64,000 nt of DNA from Nostoc linckia z4 (GCF_002608075.1 NZ_LAHA01000021.1:62001-126000), one strand, 5' to 3'. Shown: positions 19,201-29,420, counted from the first letter of the stretch. The notes: generated by a model from the letters alone, not told the origin. Made by a program: numbers and translations.

Positions 19201-19389
19201 CTAGCCCTTTAATGCCTTTCTAAAGTTGCGACGATAGGATGAATTAGTAATAAACAAAGCTGGCCACAGTAAAGATAAACCAATACGATTGCTCAAACTT
19301 GGATTAAAATTAGTCCGTGCAAACCCTGTCCAAAATTTCCAAACGCCGCCTACATAAACTACTGCTAAGACAAAAAGTATAAAGTTCAT
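19201..19389 (-). CDS. Small conserved-looking membrane protein
   Basis: A 62-residue protein with one membrane segment (FILFVLAVVYVGGVWKFW) and a basic C-terminus ending RRNFRKALKG. It resembles a small protein common in cyanobacterial genomes, though I cannot name it. The ATG at 19389 has GGAG upstream. A TTG at 19398 would add three residues. Confidence 0.7.
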   Translation of the reverse strand: MNFILFVLAVVYVGGVWKFWTGFARTNFNPSLSNRIGLSLLWPALFITNSSYRRNFRKALKG

Positions 19390-19806
19390 TCTCACCAACT
19401 CCGTTAGTAACTGACAGAATTTAAATTAAGTTTTACCACACAAGGTAAGTAGTTCATCACCAATACCGAGAAGGTATCACTAAACTCCTCAGTCTCTGAA
19501 ATCCAGGTCAATTAACCACACACTCTATTATTCCAGTTTAAAGTAGGCTTACCCTTCACAGCTACTTATCAGCAGCAGTAAACTCATCAAAGGATACAAA
19601 AGCTTGAATTTTGGGTGTTTTGGGAATACATTTTGCTTGTGGAACAATAGACCTAGCTTGAAAATAGAGGCTGAAACAACGCAAAATCCTTCCAAGATCA
19701 TTTTCATTGTTCCTTGTAAGCACAGCTCATGGAGTAAGAGTGCAAAAAGCACTTTTGCATTCTTGTGGTCAAAGGGATGCATCTTTATTGTGGAAAGTGA
19801 AAATCT
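19390..19806. other. Spacer with no supported gene
   Basis: Overlapping ORFs exist on both strands here (for example 19549-19782 reverse), but neither shows convincing coding character. I treat it as non-coding or decayed sequence. Confidence 0.5.
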
Positions 19807-21351
19807 CTATACTTTATCTACCCAATAAAGATAATAGCGCTCGCTATCGATCCAGTTCTTTTCAAAATCTTTAATCCAAGTAATTTTCAAATCATTGCGG
19901 TTGATATTGAGTTTTTTATTTAAAATTAACAAAATTTTATTTTGGTTTCCTTGATTTTGGAATAAAGAATTAATTTGGTTTAATATTTCAGTTTCTTCAA
20001 CATCTTGACGATTTTTGTTAAATAAGGTGAAGCTTCCCATTTGTTTAAGCTCAGGATAGTAAAACTTACGATTGAGATAACCCGATAAAGCAGCCATATT
20101 GGCATCTCGACTAGCAACAATAAATTCCTTATCTAATCCAGATTTTTTAATATATTGAGCTGTTTGACGGCTTGCAGAAAATGGTACAACTAAATCTCTT
20201 GAAAAACTATAAATACCACCCAAAAAGTGGATGTAAAGAATTAACATCAAAACAATATGATGCCATTTATAAACAGATTTAATTAAATTTGGACGAAGAG
20301 AAAACTTATTGAATAAACCTAGAGATTCTTGATAATAATTTGCTAGCCATAAACTCGCTATCAGAATTAAATAGAAATGTCCAAAATGCCTTGGCATACC
20401 TGGAAATCTCAGGTATGTAAAGGCTAGTATGACAAAATTACCTGTTATGTACAAGAATAAAGAAACTGGCTTTTTAGATAATTTAATCAAGGTTAAAGTT
20501 GCAATCAATAAAACAATGATTGAACAAATAATTAAATCTATCCATCTTTTATGTTGAGGAATAATTAATAAGTAACTACCAAAAATTCTACCTATACTTC
20601 TCAAAAAATGCCGAAAATCTAATTGCATTATCCAACCATTGTTTAAGCCGCCATAAAGGTAACTATCTGTAGGTGGAGTAATAATATAAATACATAGAAT
20701 AAAAGAAAATAAGATAATAAAAATACTTAAAAACAAATCATATTTTTGACTTTTGCTAAAATATTGCTTGCGATGTTCGCTATCAAAACACAATTCAGCT
20801 AGCAAAGTTAATGACAAAGAAAATGATACCAATAAACCATAGGCACTACTATTTGCTAGTAAGCCCAGTACAATAGCCAAATAAATGTAAGTTATTTTTC
20901 TCGATGTAAAAATTGTGCAAAAGACAAAAACAAATAACATACTAAAGGCATAGTTACGAGAAATTAAAAGATATTCGTAAAAAGTAAAATATCCAAAAGA
21001 AAACAAAAATTTTTGTTGATAATTAAAAGGGCTATATAACCAGAAAATAGTAACTGAGGCGACAGTAATTCCCCAATGAAAAATTTGCATAATCAAAGGA
21101 TCATCAATTATTTTTCTCAAAAGCGCCAGAGAAAAATACCATAGAACAGGATGACCTTCATAACGAATATTTGCAATTAAATTTCCAAAAGATTCGCTAT
21201 CTCTGACAATCAACCAGGGATTTAGTTCATCTCGCCACATGGAATGGTTAATAATACCTATTAAACCAAGTGCAGCAAAAATACTTATAATCAACCAGGG
21301 AGAAGAAAAAGTTAACCTGGAAGTATATTGGGTGATTTTGTTGTGGAACAT
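19807..21351 (-). CDS. Large multi-pass membrane protein, GT-C-like
   Basis: A 514-residue protein with around ten membrane segments. The early extracytoplasmic loop contains acidic WRDELNPWLIVRDSESF and EGHPVLWY, which is the layout of GT-C glycosyltransferases with a DE-type motif between the first two helices. The C-terminal 100 residues are soluble. Codon use is notably AT-rich. It could transfer a sugar from a lipid carrier, but the family assignment is by architecture only. Confidence 0.7.
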   Translation of the reverse strand: MFHNKITQYTSRLTFSSPWLIISIFAALGLIGIINHSMWRDELNPWLIVRDSESFGNLIANIRYEGHPVLWYFSLALLRKIIDDPLIMQIFHWGITVASVTIFWLYSPFNYQQKFLFSFGYFTFYEYLLISRNYAFSMLFVFVFCTIFTSRKITYIYLAIVLGLLANSSAYGLLVSFSLSLTLLAELCFDSEHRKQYFSKSQKYDLFLSIFIILFSFILCIYIITPPTDSYLYGGLNNGWIMQLDFRHFLRSIGRIFGSYLLIIPQHKRWIDLIICSIIVLLIATLTLIKLSKKPVSLFLYITGNFVILAFTYLRFPGMPRHFGHFYLILIASLWLANYYQESLGLFNKFSLRPNLIKSVYKWHHIVLMLILYIHFLGGIYSFSRDLVVPFSASRQTAQYIKKSGLDKEFIVASRDANMAALSGYLNRKFYYPELKQMGSFTLFNKNRQDVEETEILNQINSLFQNQGNQNKILLILNKKLNINRNDLKITWIKDFEKNWIDSERYYLYWVDKV

Positions 21352-21598
21352 TGTGATTGCAAAATTAAATTTTGTTTCTTTTCCAGTTATGGAAAGAGTT
21401 AATTTACATTGGTGAGTAAAGGTTTTTATATTAAATTGGATAAATTTATGGTGTTAAAAGCAATAGACTAGAAAAATTCTTATTATCTGGCTTTGGTGTT
21501 TAGCTAATGTTCTCAACTAGGCTGAAAATGTTAACTAGTGAAACTATATAAATGAGCAACTTTTATTTTTTGTCTGGTGACTTCTAAATTCTTTATTT

Positions 21599-22201
21599 CT
21601 ACTGATAATTTTCTGGCATACCTACTGTTGATAAACCAGCGATCGCTCGTAAATTTTGGCAACGAATCAATTCGCTAAAATTTAAACTGGAACGTTTTTC
21701 AATTTTGGCTACCGCTTCAATTGCAGATAACAGGTGTTGTGCGGCTTCGACTTCTGAATAACCGCGCCGTTGTGCTACCCGAATGGCTGCTACATCAGCG
21801 TTTAACTCTGACTCTTGAGATTTATTAGTCCGCCAGATGCGAACAAAAGCGATCGCACTTAATCCTCCAGCCACAGCTACGCCCACCACATCTGATTGTG
21901 CAGCTTCCAATAATCCACCCAACAATCCCGCTAGCACTATACCTTGATAAATGTCCGGTTTAAACCACCTCACTCCGGTCAACCAGCTAACCACCTGCAA
22001 CAGCAGCATGTCTCGTTGTGGCTTTGTTAGGCGACGCCACAAATCGAAATTAATGTATATTGGTCGCGCCTGATTCCAGGGTTGAGGAAAGGAGGCGTCA
22101 ATCACTTTTGCTTGTTCTGGCTTGCTAACAATTTTTGTCGTCATCCGACCAGAAGCAGGCATCACATCTAATAAACGGCGAATCTCAGCATTTGGCTCCA
22201 T
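21599..22201 (-). CDS. DUF3318 family protein
   Basis: A 200-residue protein matching the cyanobacterial DUF3318 family as I know it. It opens MEPNAEIRRLLDVMPASGRM and continues with INFDLWRRLTKPQRDMLLL. It has a hydrophobic pair (IYQGIVLAGLLGGLLEAAQ and VVGVAVAGGLSAIAFVRIW) and an acidic helix with ELNADVAAIRVAQRRGYSE. The function is unknown; it is probably membrane-associated. Confidence 0.82.
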   Translation of the reverse strand: MEPNAEIRRLLDVMPASGRMTTKIVSKPEQAKVIDASFPQPWNQARPIYINFDLWRRLTKPQRDMLLLQVVSWLTGVRWFKPDIYQGIVLAGLLGGLLEAAQSDVVGVAVAGGLSAIAFVRIWRTNKSQESELNADVAAIRVAQRRGYSEVEAAQHLLSAIEAVAKIEKRSSLNFSELIRCQNLRAIAGLSTVGMPENYQ

Positions 22202-22421
22202 AACTTTAATTATTAGTCATAATGTCCACACTGACTAGTTGTGAAAATGTCAAGTTTCTCTGATTTGAGAGTAATCTCAGGAACAAGATGCTAATTATCT
22301 AAATTTTTTGTACCGTGGGCGTCTCCCACGTCGGCTTTGCATCTCCTTGTCTGGTATGATGTGTTAGGGCAAAATCTTAAAAATACAAGCTCTTTGTGTT
22401 AGCCTTTAATTTGTAATATCT

Positions 22422-22513
22422 TAGGACTTACGCAAAAGTATGAATAAACTAACCGTAAAGGACGCATAGACACGAAGTTATAAGAGTTTGAGAGAGTTCT
22501 TGCGTCAGTCCTA
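22422..22513. mobile_element. 92-bp MITE with 5-bp target duplication
   Basis: The terminal inverted repeats are TAGGACTTACGCAA at 22422-22435 and TTGCGTCAGTCCTA at 22500-22513, with one mismatch. TATCT flanks both sides (22417-22421 and 22514-22518), as expected for a target-site duplication. It carries no coding capacity, so mobility would depend on a transposase in trans. Confidence 0.85.
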
Positions 22514-22681
22514 TATCTTTGAAAAATTGAATATTTGATTGCTACAAATTTCTCTAAATTAAGATTTATCAATAGAATAGACAAACTCTTAGGAAAATTG
22601 ATTTGCTAATTATGACAGTGTTTTTCAATTAATTGAACTACACTATTTACCACTCTGTACTCCCTACTCACTGTCCTAATC

Positions 22682-22942
22682 ATGGACGCTTTTGCTCCCC
22701 TCTCACCTGAATGGACAAATCAGGCGATACACGCTTACGAGTTTTGTTGTCCTAGCTGCTCCTCAAGTAGCCTCGAAGCTGAAAAAGTTTGGTTAAATCG
22801 CCGATCGCCTGTAATTACAGAAGACCGTCGTCGCAAATGGCAAGAATTCTATTCTTGTCATTGTGGTTGTGTTTGGTGGGCTTGGAGTAGCGATCGCCGC
22901 CCAAAAGATGTATCTAATCAGCCTGATTACAATCCGACATAA
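22682..22942 (+). CDS. Small zinc-ribbon-like protein
   Basis: An 86-residue protein with two cysteine clusters, FCCPSC and YSCHCGC, about 40 residues apart. They could bind one zinc ion. Trp-rich segments surround them (VWWAWSSDRRP). It is followed by its own terminator. The family is not recognised by name, and the role is unknown. Confidence 0.72.
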   Translation: MDAFAPLSPEWTNQAIHAYEFCCPSCSSSSLEAEKVWLNRRSPVITEDRRRKWQEFYSCHCGCVWWAWSSDRRPKDVSNQPDYNPT

Positions 22943-22961
22943 CTATATTTTCTCACAAAAC

Positions 22962-22987
22962 AAAACCCCACCTTCAGGTGGGATTTT
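22962..22987 (+). terminator. Terminator after the zinc-ribbon-like gene
   Basis: The stem CCCACC/GGTGGG with a TTCA loop, flanked by AAAA and TTTT, lies 20 bp after the stop codon. Confidence 0.8.
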
Positions 22988-23201
22988 GCTTGTATAAGGG
23001 AATTCAAAAAATAAATGTAGCAGTCGAAGCATTGTTTAGGACATCAATTTACCGTAAAACCCAGACACCAAGAGACTATTCTTTCCCTGTTGCCTATTGC
23101 TTCTTACCTGCTATAAATTATTTTGCTTCAGTTAGAAGACTGTTTTCTGTGAACCGTCAACAGTCAACACTTAACAGTCTTCTAGTCCCTAATTCTGGAT
23201 C

Positions 23202-24833
23202 TTAGAAGCTGAAAGTAGTACGTAGTGTACCTACATAAATGGTATTGTTAGCATCGTTGTTTTCTGGATTGAAGATTACCAACAAACCAGGGGTGATTTG
23301 CAAATTATCGGAGACCTTGAACTTGTAAAGACCTTCTAAGTGATAGGAGGTATCGTCGTCTAGGTTCACGTTAGCGGCAACATCTTTGATGCTACCACCA
23401 CTAATTCTGGGTGGTTGACCAAAAATAACACCTAAGACGTTACCTTCTCCACCAAAGTCTTTTAAAGCAAGGGAGCCAGCCCACCACCAAGAATCTGCAT
23501 CTGTACCCGCATTCACACCAGTTTTGGCATCAGCTGTTGCATAACCACCCCAACCACTCAAAGCCAATTTAGGACTAAATTGGAAGGTAGCTTGTACGCC
23601 GTAGTTGTTAGATTCAACACGACTACCAGCTCCAAAGGGGTTGTTAGCAAAAGTGCTACCTGTACCTTGGAAAAGGTTGTTAGCAACAGTATCAGTTTGA
23701 TAAGTACGGGCGTAGCTTAGACCAATATTAAACGCTTTGCTGGGTTGGAAAGATAACTGACCAAAGATAACGCTATCACCATTAAACAAACCATTATTAA
23801 TGGTGGGGTCGTTAGCAGTTCTAGCTAGATAAGCACCACTCAAACTGATGGCACCTTTAGGATTTAAAGTAACAGTCACACCAGCGCCGCCTTGACCTTG
23901 GCGATAGATGGGGCTGAAACGTCCATAGCGAGAGAGCGCACCTTTACCAGAGCTAGCAAAGTCAGGGTTAAAGGTATTGACATTCTCGTATAATTCACCG
24001 CCAACTGCATCAACTTTCACCCGCACTGCATCACCGAAGTTGAATGCATAGTTAACTTTATCGATGCTAACGCTGTTTGTTGTATTACCGTCAAAGCCCA
24101 AGCGACTCATGTTAGTACCGGTTACACCAGCGTTAGAAATGATGTTGCCGGCATTCAAACGGATTTGCAACTGGTCTGTACCGTAGAAGCTGCTGTACAA
24201 ATTCAAACGAACGCGATCGTCAAAAGTGGTGTTGGCATCTAAGTCTTGAACGGGATCGCCACTTGGAACGGCCCTTGTGTCACCAAAAGCTTGAGATACA
24301 TTGAAAATTGCTTCCCCAACCAACTTGGTAGTAGTGGAGAATTGATTAGCTTCTAATTCAGCAGTGCGAGCTTCTAAAGCATCTACACGACCGCGCAGAG
24401 TTGCTAATTCCGCAGAAAATTCTTCTTGTAAACGCTGTAAGGTAGCCAAGTCTTGTTTGCTTACCAAATCAGCGGTTGCTGTAGCAATTAATTCGTTAAC
24501 TCTGTCTAAACAAGCATTCAACCCTGCGGCAAATTCGTAACGGGTCAAAGCACGGTTACCGCGATAGGTGCTGTTAGGATAACCTGCAATACAGCCGTAG
24601 CGTTCAACTAAAGATTGTAAAGCTTGGAATGCCCAATCTGTAGGTTGGACATCGGAAAACTGAGAAACTGATGTTACCTGATCGATATTATTAGATTCTT
24701 GAGCTTCAGATAACTGAGCAACATTTGTTATTTGGCCGTTAACTTCATCAGCCAAAGCTGCATTTGCTGTGCAAAATGTAGCAGCGACAACAATTGGACT
24801 AAATTTAATCAGATTCCAGAATTGTTTTGTCAT
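23202..24833 (-). CDS. SLH-domain carbohydrate/iron porin (OprB family)
   Basis: A 543-residue outer-membrane porin. It has a signal peptide, then an SLH domain (FSDVQPTDWAFQALQSLVER, ending ALTRYEFAAGLNACLDRVNE) that anchors to the peptidoglycan-linked polymer. A coiled coil (LRGRVDALEARTAELEANQ) follows, then a C-terminal beta-barrel ending in Phe (TLRTTFSF). Such cyanobacterial porins pass inorganic solutes such as iron. I use the ATG at 24833 (MTKQFW); a GTG at 24851 is possible. A Crp-type regulator gene lies just upstream on the same strand. Confidence 0.92.
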   Translation of the reverse strand: MTKQFWNLIKFSPIVVAATFCTANAALADEVNGQITNVAQLSEAQESNNIDQVTSVSQFSDVQPTDWAFQALQSLVERYGCIAGYPNSTYRGNRALTRYEFAAGLNACLDRVNELIATATADLVSKQDLATLQRLQEEFSAELATLRGRVDALEARTAELEANQFSTTTKLVGEAIFNVSQAFGDTRAVPSGDPVQDLDANTTFDDRVRLNLYSSFYGTDQLQIRLNAGNIISNAGVTGTNMSRLGFDGNTTNSVSIDKVNYAFNFGDAVRVKVDAVGGELYENVNTFNPDFASSGKGALSRYGRFSPIYRQGQGGAGVTVTLNPKGAISLSGAYLARTANDPTINNGLFNGDSVIFGQLSFQPSKAFNIGLSYARTYQTDTVANNLFQGTGSTFANNPFGAGSRVESNNYGVQATFQFSPKLALSGWGGYATADAKTGVNAGTDADSWWWAGSLALKDFGGEGNVLGVIFGQPPRISGGSIKDVAANVNLDDDTSYHLEGLYKFKVSDNLQITPGLLVIFNPENNDANNTIYVGTLRTTFSF

Positions 24834-24986
24834 GTTTTTACTTTCACTCACACCTACTAATCCAATAATGGTAAAATGCTTAAAACATTTTACTTTTGAG
24901 TTATTTCACACAAAATCACAGCACCGATTATACCTTAAGTCCTCTGATTAATACAAGCAAATTAATATACTACTGAATTAAAACTA

Positions 24987-25592
24987 CTAATTAATGTTTT
25001 TCGGTAACCGCAAAATAATGCGGCGTTTGTGACGTAAAATTGTTCCTTCTTCCTCGAATTGCTGTAGTAAACGTGTAATTGTTACTCGCGTAGTATTTAA
25101 AACTTCTGCAATATCCTGATGAGTAATATTTAGATCTATCAGTTTCCCTTTGTCTATGTCACGTCCAAATTTTTCGCTTAACCAGACTAAAAACTGCAAT
25201 AAACGCAAGGAAATAGGTTTGCGATGGACTATGCTTAGTAAATCTTCCGTTTGCTGGATGTGAGACAATAAAGCATCAACGTCTTGATGCCACAGATGAG
25301 CGGGAACGACACTAACTTCTACACAAGTTAAACATTCGATTTGATAGGGCTTAATTCTAGACAAAGGATAGCCAATGAGATCTCCTAGTCCCCAATAACC
25401 GAGAGTGATGAATGTTCCGTCTTCACTCCAAGTTAGTGTACGAACTGCGCCGTGTTCAATGCGCCAAAGTACATCATTTTGTGGCGGAATTACTTCTCGA
25501 CGACTAAATAAGTATTGCGATACCTGCCCTTCTACAGCAGAGTTTTTTGATAGCTCAACAGGGTTAGGACTGGAAATTGTGGAATACATCAT
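24987..25592 (-). CDS. Crp/Fnr family transcriptional regulator
   Basis: About 201 residues. The N-terminal effector domain is cyclic-nucleotide-like (SEDGTFITLGYWGLGDLIGY), and the C-terminal winged helix contains NITHQDIAEVLNTTRVTITR, a standard Crp recognition helix. It has no Cys cluster for iron-sulphur binding. I start at the ATG pair at 25592; a GTG at 25607 is an alternative. It lies 150 bp upstream of the porin gene and may control it, but that is inference. The effector is unknown. Confidence 0.9.
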   Translation of the reverse strand: MMYSTISSPNPVELSKNSAVEGQVSQYLFSRREVIPPQNDVLWRIEHGAVRTLTWSEDGTFITLGYWGLGDLIGYPLSRIKPYQIECLTCVEVSVVPAHLWHQDVDALLSHIQQTEDLLSIVHRKPISLRLLQFLVWLSEKFGRDIDKGKLIDLNITHQDIAEVLNTTRVTITRLLQQFEEEGTILRHKRRIILRLPKNIN

Positions 25593-26591
25593 GAACCGTA
25601 ACCACACAAACTAGTGGGGAATATTGCTGCTCAATTTTTTAAAAAAATCTAATATTTTTGATATTGAGTATTTATTTATGCTAAAAGTTCAATGAATAGC
25701 AGCTAAATCAAGACTTTACCATCACAACAGCTTTTGGTTTGAGCGGTGTACATACTGAGATAGTGAAAAATTCAGGTAGTTGTTTAACTGTTCACCCGTT
25801 ACTTTAATTGTGCAAGTTTAAGAAAAGGTAAGCTTTTTGTAAAATATTTAGTTAACTTGATTCTTTGGTAATTAATTCAAACTTATATGATTGCAAAAAC
25901 TTTGTACCAGGGCTGAGTTGGAATTAATCCTAACTTGTTGGTAGGGAGTAGGGAAAAGACCAATTTCATATCTTTCATATAAGGCTTAGCAACTTGCCTG
26001 TCTTGAAAATCTATGAAGAAACCTACCCTCACACTTTTCACTGCGTTCTCTGTGGTTTGATTTCCTGTTATACCAGTCCCTATTCCCTATTCCCTGTTAA
26101 GAGTTCCCCGTTAATATTTTGGTGAATGATACTGAAGTATACCAATATTTTTGGTGTTGATTTAGGCTTGGGAATCTTGGTACGTTCCTGAAACGCCAGT
26201 TTGTATAACAAGGAATCATATCAGGTTCGCCTAAATACTTAGGATAAGAATGACGCAAAGAGGGGGAGACGGGGGGACGCGGAGAATTTTTAATCGTAAG
26301 TGATTTTCTGAACTTGATATCAGTGTGGTCTAGGGATTTTCTCTATGAGTAGGGAACCCCAGTAACACACTAGACCTCTTGCAAGAGGGGGGAAAGGGAA
26401 AAGGTTAATGGTTCGACAAGCTCACCAACCGGGAAAAGGGTTTTTATTTGCCCTTTCCCCTTTACCCCTTACCCTTTTTCCCACTTCTGTTAGAAGTCTA
26501 CTGGCTGCTTAGCCTCAGCGTAAATTGCTCAAAGCGTTGATAAATAACAGTTTGAAGTTTTTTATTTAGTGAAAGTGATGAAAAAAGTTTA
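25593..26591. other. 1-kb gene-free stretch
   Basis: No convincing gene. The stretch includes CCCTATT units at about 26080-26095, a GGGAAAAGG/CCCTTTTCCC inverted simple-sequence block at 26385-26480, and a TTCGACAAGCTCACC motif near 26413. It should carry the Crp gene's promoter at its left side. Confidence 0.6.
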
Positions 26592-27260
26592 TTAGGAGCG
26601 TTGACCAGTGACAATATATGCTACTCTCTGACCAATATTAGTGGCGTGATCTGCCATACGTTCCAGACAACGAATCGCCAGGGCTAACAGTACAATTGGC
26701 TCAACGACACCCGGTACATCGCGTTGTTGGGCTAAAGTCTGATAAACGCGATCGTAGGCATCATCTACGGTATCATCTAAGTTTTTTAAACCCCGCCCAC
26801 CGGCTTCATCAAAATCTGCCAAAGCCACCAAGCTAGTTGCTAGCATCGCCTGAGCGTGACGGGACATAACTTCAATATCTGGTAAAGACGTATGAGGCGC
26901 ATAAGGAAAGAGTTTAATGGCAATTTCAGCTAAATCCTTAGCATAATCGCCAATGCGCTCTAAGTCTCTCACAAGCTGCATAAAAGCACTCAAGCAACGC
27001 AAATCTTGTGCTGTCGGTGATTGCAGCGTCATAATCGCTGTACAATCTGATTCGATTTGTCTGTAAAAGCGATCGATTTTTTTATCTAATCGGGGAAGTT
27101 CCTCAGCTGCGGCTAGGTTACGAGCAAATAACGCTTGGTGGCTGAGGCGAAATGATTGTTCCACCAAAGCTCCCATGCGTAATACATCCCGTTCTAAACG
27201 CCTAATACCGCGTGCAAGTTGGGGTCTCTGAGGATTGGGACTGTAACGGACAGCTTTCAC
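26592..27260 (-). CDS. phoU: Phosphate signalling regulator PhoU
   Basis: A 222-residue helical protein with the two three-helix repeats of PhoU and its metal-binding-type motifs (LVRDLERIGDYAKDLAEIA and RCLERMADHATNIGQRV). PhoU links the Pst transporter to the kinase and holds the phosphate-starvation response off when phosphate is plentiful. It starts at GTG, 28 bp downstream of the kinase gene, and is the third gene of the sphR-sphS-phoU unit. No pst genes lie in the window. Confidence 0.95.
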   Translation of the reverse strand: MKAVRYSPNPQRPQLARGIRRLERDVLRMGALVEQSFRLSHQALFARNLAAAEELPRLDKKIDRFYRQIESDCTAIMTLQSPTAQDLRCLSAFMQLVRDLERIGDYAKDLAEIAIKLFPYAPHTSLPDIEVMSRHAQAMLATSLVALADFDEAGGRGLKNLDDTVDDAYDRVYQTLAQQRDVPGVVEPIVLLALAIRCLERMADHATNIGQRVAYIVTGQRS

Positions 27261-27288
27261 ACTTGTAATCTCAAACGTGAAGATATTC

Positions 27289-28614
27289 TTAACTATAGTC
27301 TTGGCTTAGGGAGTTTGCCATCACTTCTGGGAATAGAATTTGCATCCACGCCCCACCAGTTTCTGGATGGTTCATCGCTTTGATGGAACCACCGTGAGCC
27401 AGAAGAATTTGTTGAACGATCGCTAAACCTAAGCCGTTGCCAACAATCGCCCCTATGGAATTATTATCCTGCGGTGAATGGGTTCTAGCTTTATCTCCCC
27501 GATAAAATCGCTCAAAAACGTGCGGTAAATCTGCTTGGGAAAAGCCTACACCAGAATCAATAAGATTTATTTCGAGGCACGAAGCATCAGCATTGTCCTG
27601 ATTATTTTTCTTTGAAAGGATTTTCGCTTGCACGCGAATGGAAGTTGAGGGAAGACTATACTTAATGCTGTTGTCCAGCAAGTTGAGAAAAACTTGGTAA
27701 ATACGAGCTGGATCTGCCTTAATCCAAAGATTTTCTGGGCCAGAGTAACTCAAAGACAGATGTTGTCGCTGTGCTAAAGGTTCTAAACTTTCCCAAACAG
27801 ATGCAATTAGCGATCGCAATTCCACAACTTCGGTTTGCAATTGCATGTTGGGGTTTGTTTCCATTTGGGTGAGTTCTAACCAGCTTTGCACCAGGCTAAT
27901 CAATCGGTCAACTTCTTGCATCAGGCGGTTAACCCAGCGATTTAAAGGTGGTTCCAAACGGTTTTGTAAAGTTTCCACAACCAAGCGAATGGAAGTCAAA
28001 GGTGTTCTGAGTTCGTGTGCTAAATCGGAAAAAGAGCGATCGCGTGCCTGATTTATATCTAATAGGGGTTGACGATTTTCTAAAAATACCCCTACTTGTC
28101 CCTCAGGTAAAGGCAAACTAGAGGCCCGCAAAGCTAAAGATTTGATTGTCGGCATTTCTGCGGCATTATCACAAGACGGGTGAAATACCCACTCCTTAGT
28201 CTGTGGTTTTTGCCAATCACGAGTTTGCTCAATTAAATGATCGAGTTCATAAGACCTGACTAATTCCAGTAACAACCTTACCTGACCTGGTTGCCACCTT
28301 TGCAGATATAAAATTTCCTGCGCCTGCTGATTGCACCATAACAGTTGATTTTCCTCGTCCACCTGCAAATATCCCACTGGTGCAAATTCCAGCACATCTT
28401 GATAACTTTGTAGCGACTGTTGCAAATCTTGTCGCTGCTGTCTCAAGAGTATAATTTCTTGCCGTAACCCAGGAATCAGTGGCAGTCCCACTTTGTAAGA
28501 ATGAGGGGTTAACGGTTGGAGTACGCGCTTTAGGTAGCGGTTAAGTTGAACCTGTTGCCAAACCCAAAACCCAATGCCTACCGCTAAACCCAGAAAAAAT
28601 CCCAATAAAAGCAT
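27289..28614 (-). CDS. sphS: Phosphate-sensing histidine kinase (PhoR/SphS)
   Basis: A 441-residue kinase. An N-terminal hydrophobic segment (LLLGFFLGLAVGIGFWVWQQ) is followed by a PAS-like domain (about 70-180), HisKA with His200 (FSDLAHELRTPLTS), and HATPase motifs (NLLDNSIKY, DSGVGFSQADL, GNGLGLAIVQQIL). The single N-terminal anchor without a periplasmic sensor is typical of cyanobacterial SphS, which senses phosphate through PhoU and Pst. It lies 53 bp downstream of the regulator gene. Confidence 0.93.
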   Translation of the reverse strand: MLLLGFFLGLAVGIGFWVWQQVQLNRYLKRVLQPLTPHSYKVGLPLIPGLRQEIILLRQQRQDLQQSLQSYQDVLEFAPVGYLQVDEENQLLWCNQQAQEILYLQRWQPGQVRLLLELVRSYELDHLIEQTRDWQKPQTKEWVFHPSCDNAAEMPTIKSLALRASSLPLPEGQVGVFLENRQPLLDINQARDRSFSDLAHELRTPLTSIRLVVETLQNRLEPPLNRWVNRLMQEVDRLISLVQSWLELTQMETNPNMQLQTEVVELRSLIASVWESLEPLAQRQHLSLSYSGPENLWIKADPARIYQVFLNLLDNSIKYSLPSTSIRVQAKILSKKNNQDNADASCLEINLIDSGVGFSQADLPHVFERFYRGDKARTHSPQDNNSIGAIVGNGLGLAIVQQILLAHGGSIKAMNHPETGGAWMQILFPEVMANSLSQDYS

Positions 28615-28667
28615 TTGAGTCGTTAGTTTTTTGGTGATTACTCAAAACTAACAACTATCTAAACTAA

Positions 28668-29420
28668 TTATCCAAATCTATAGCCAAAACCTCTTACAGT
28701 CACAATATATTCTGGATGGCTGGGGTCTTGCTCTAATTTTTCCCGCAACCAACGAATGTGAACGTCTACAGTTTTGCTATCCCCCACAAAATCCGGGCCC
28801 CAAACCTGGTCTAGTAATTGTTCCCGCGACCACACCCGACGGGCATAACTCATAAATAGCTCCAACAGGCGAAACTCTTTAGGAGAAAGACTCACCTCTT
28901 GACCCCGAACTAGCACCCGACATTCTTGAGGATTTAAGGTCACATCCTTGAATTTTAATACTGGTAGCTGTGGCAAAGTACTGAGGCGTTGACGCCGCAG
29001 TAAAGCCCGACAACGAGCCACCAATTCCCGCATACTAAAGGGTTTAGTGAGGTAGTCATCTGCCCCCACTTCCAAACCCAAAACTCGGTCAGTTTCGCTA
29101 CCCTTAGCGCTGAGCATTAAAATCGGTACTGGATTTCCTTGATGACGTAGTAAACGGCAAATATCTAAACCATTGATCTGAGGCAGCATCAAATCAAGGA
29201 TGATCAAATCAAAGGGAAGTTCCCCTGAATTGGTTTCAAAACTTTTGAGATACTCTACAGCAGACCGCCCATCAGGTGCCGTTATCACCCCGTAACCCTC
29301 TTCTTCCAGAGCTACAGCGAGCATTTCCTGGATTAATTCTTCATCTTCTACTACTAGAATTCGGCTGGTTTGCCCAATGTCTGTTCTTGCAGAATACTTG
29401 GTCGATTCACTGGTATACAT
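28668..29420 (-). CDS. sphR: Phosphate response regulator (PhoB/SphR)
   Basis: About 250 residues. The receiver domain carries the phosphorylatable Asp76 in LIILDLMLPQ, the acidic pair in VVEDEE, and Lys in YLTKPFS. It is followed by an OmpR/PhoB winged helix (LSPKEFRLLELFMSYARRVW, then VDVHIRWLREKLE and VRGFGYRF). I take the ATG at 29420 (MYTSEST) over the GTG at 29429. It is the first gene of the sphR-sphS-phoU unit and probably switches on alkaline phosphatase and pst genes elsewhere. Confidence 0.94.
   Translation of the reverse strand: MYTSESTKYSARTDIGQTSRILVVEDEELIQEMLAVALEEEGYGVITAPDGRSAVEYLKSFETNSGELPFDLIILDLMLPQINGLDICRLLRHQGNPVPILMLSAKGSETDRVLGLEVGADDYLTKPFSMRELVARCRALLRRQRLSTLPQLPVLKFKDVTLNPQECRVLVRGQEVSLSPKEFRLLELFMSYARRVWSREQLLDQVWGPDFVGDSKTVDVHIRWLREKLEQDPSHPEYIVTVRGFGYRFG

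Noticed and set aside
19549..19828. Overlapping ORFs on both strands
   Set aside because: Neither has a ribosome site, recognisable family or codon pattern like neighbouring genes.
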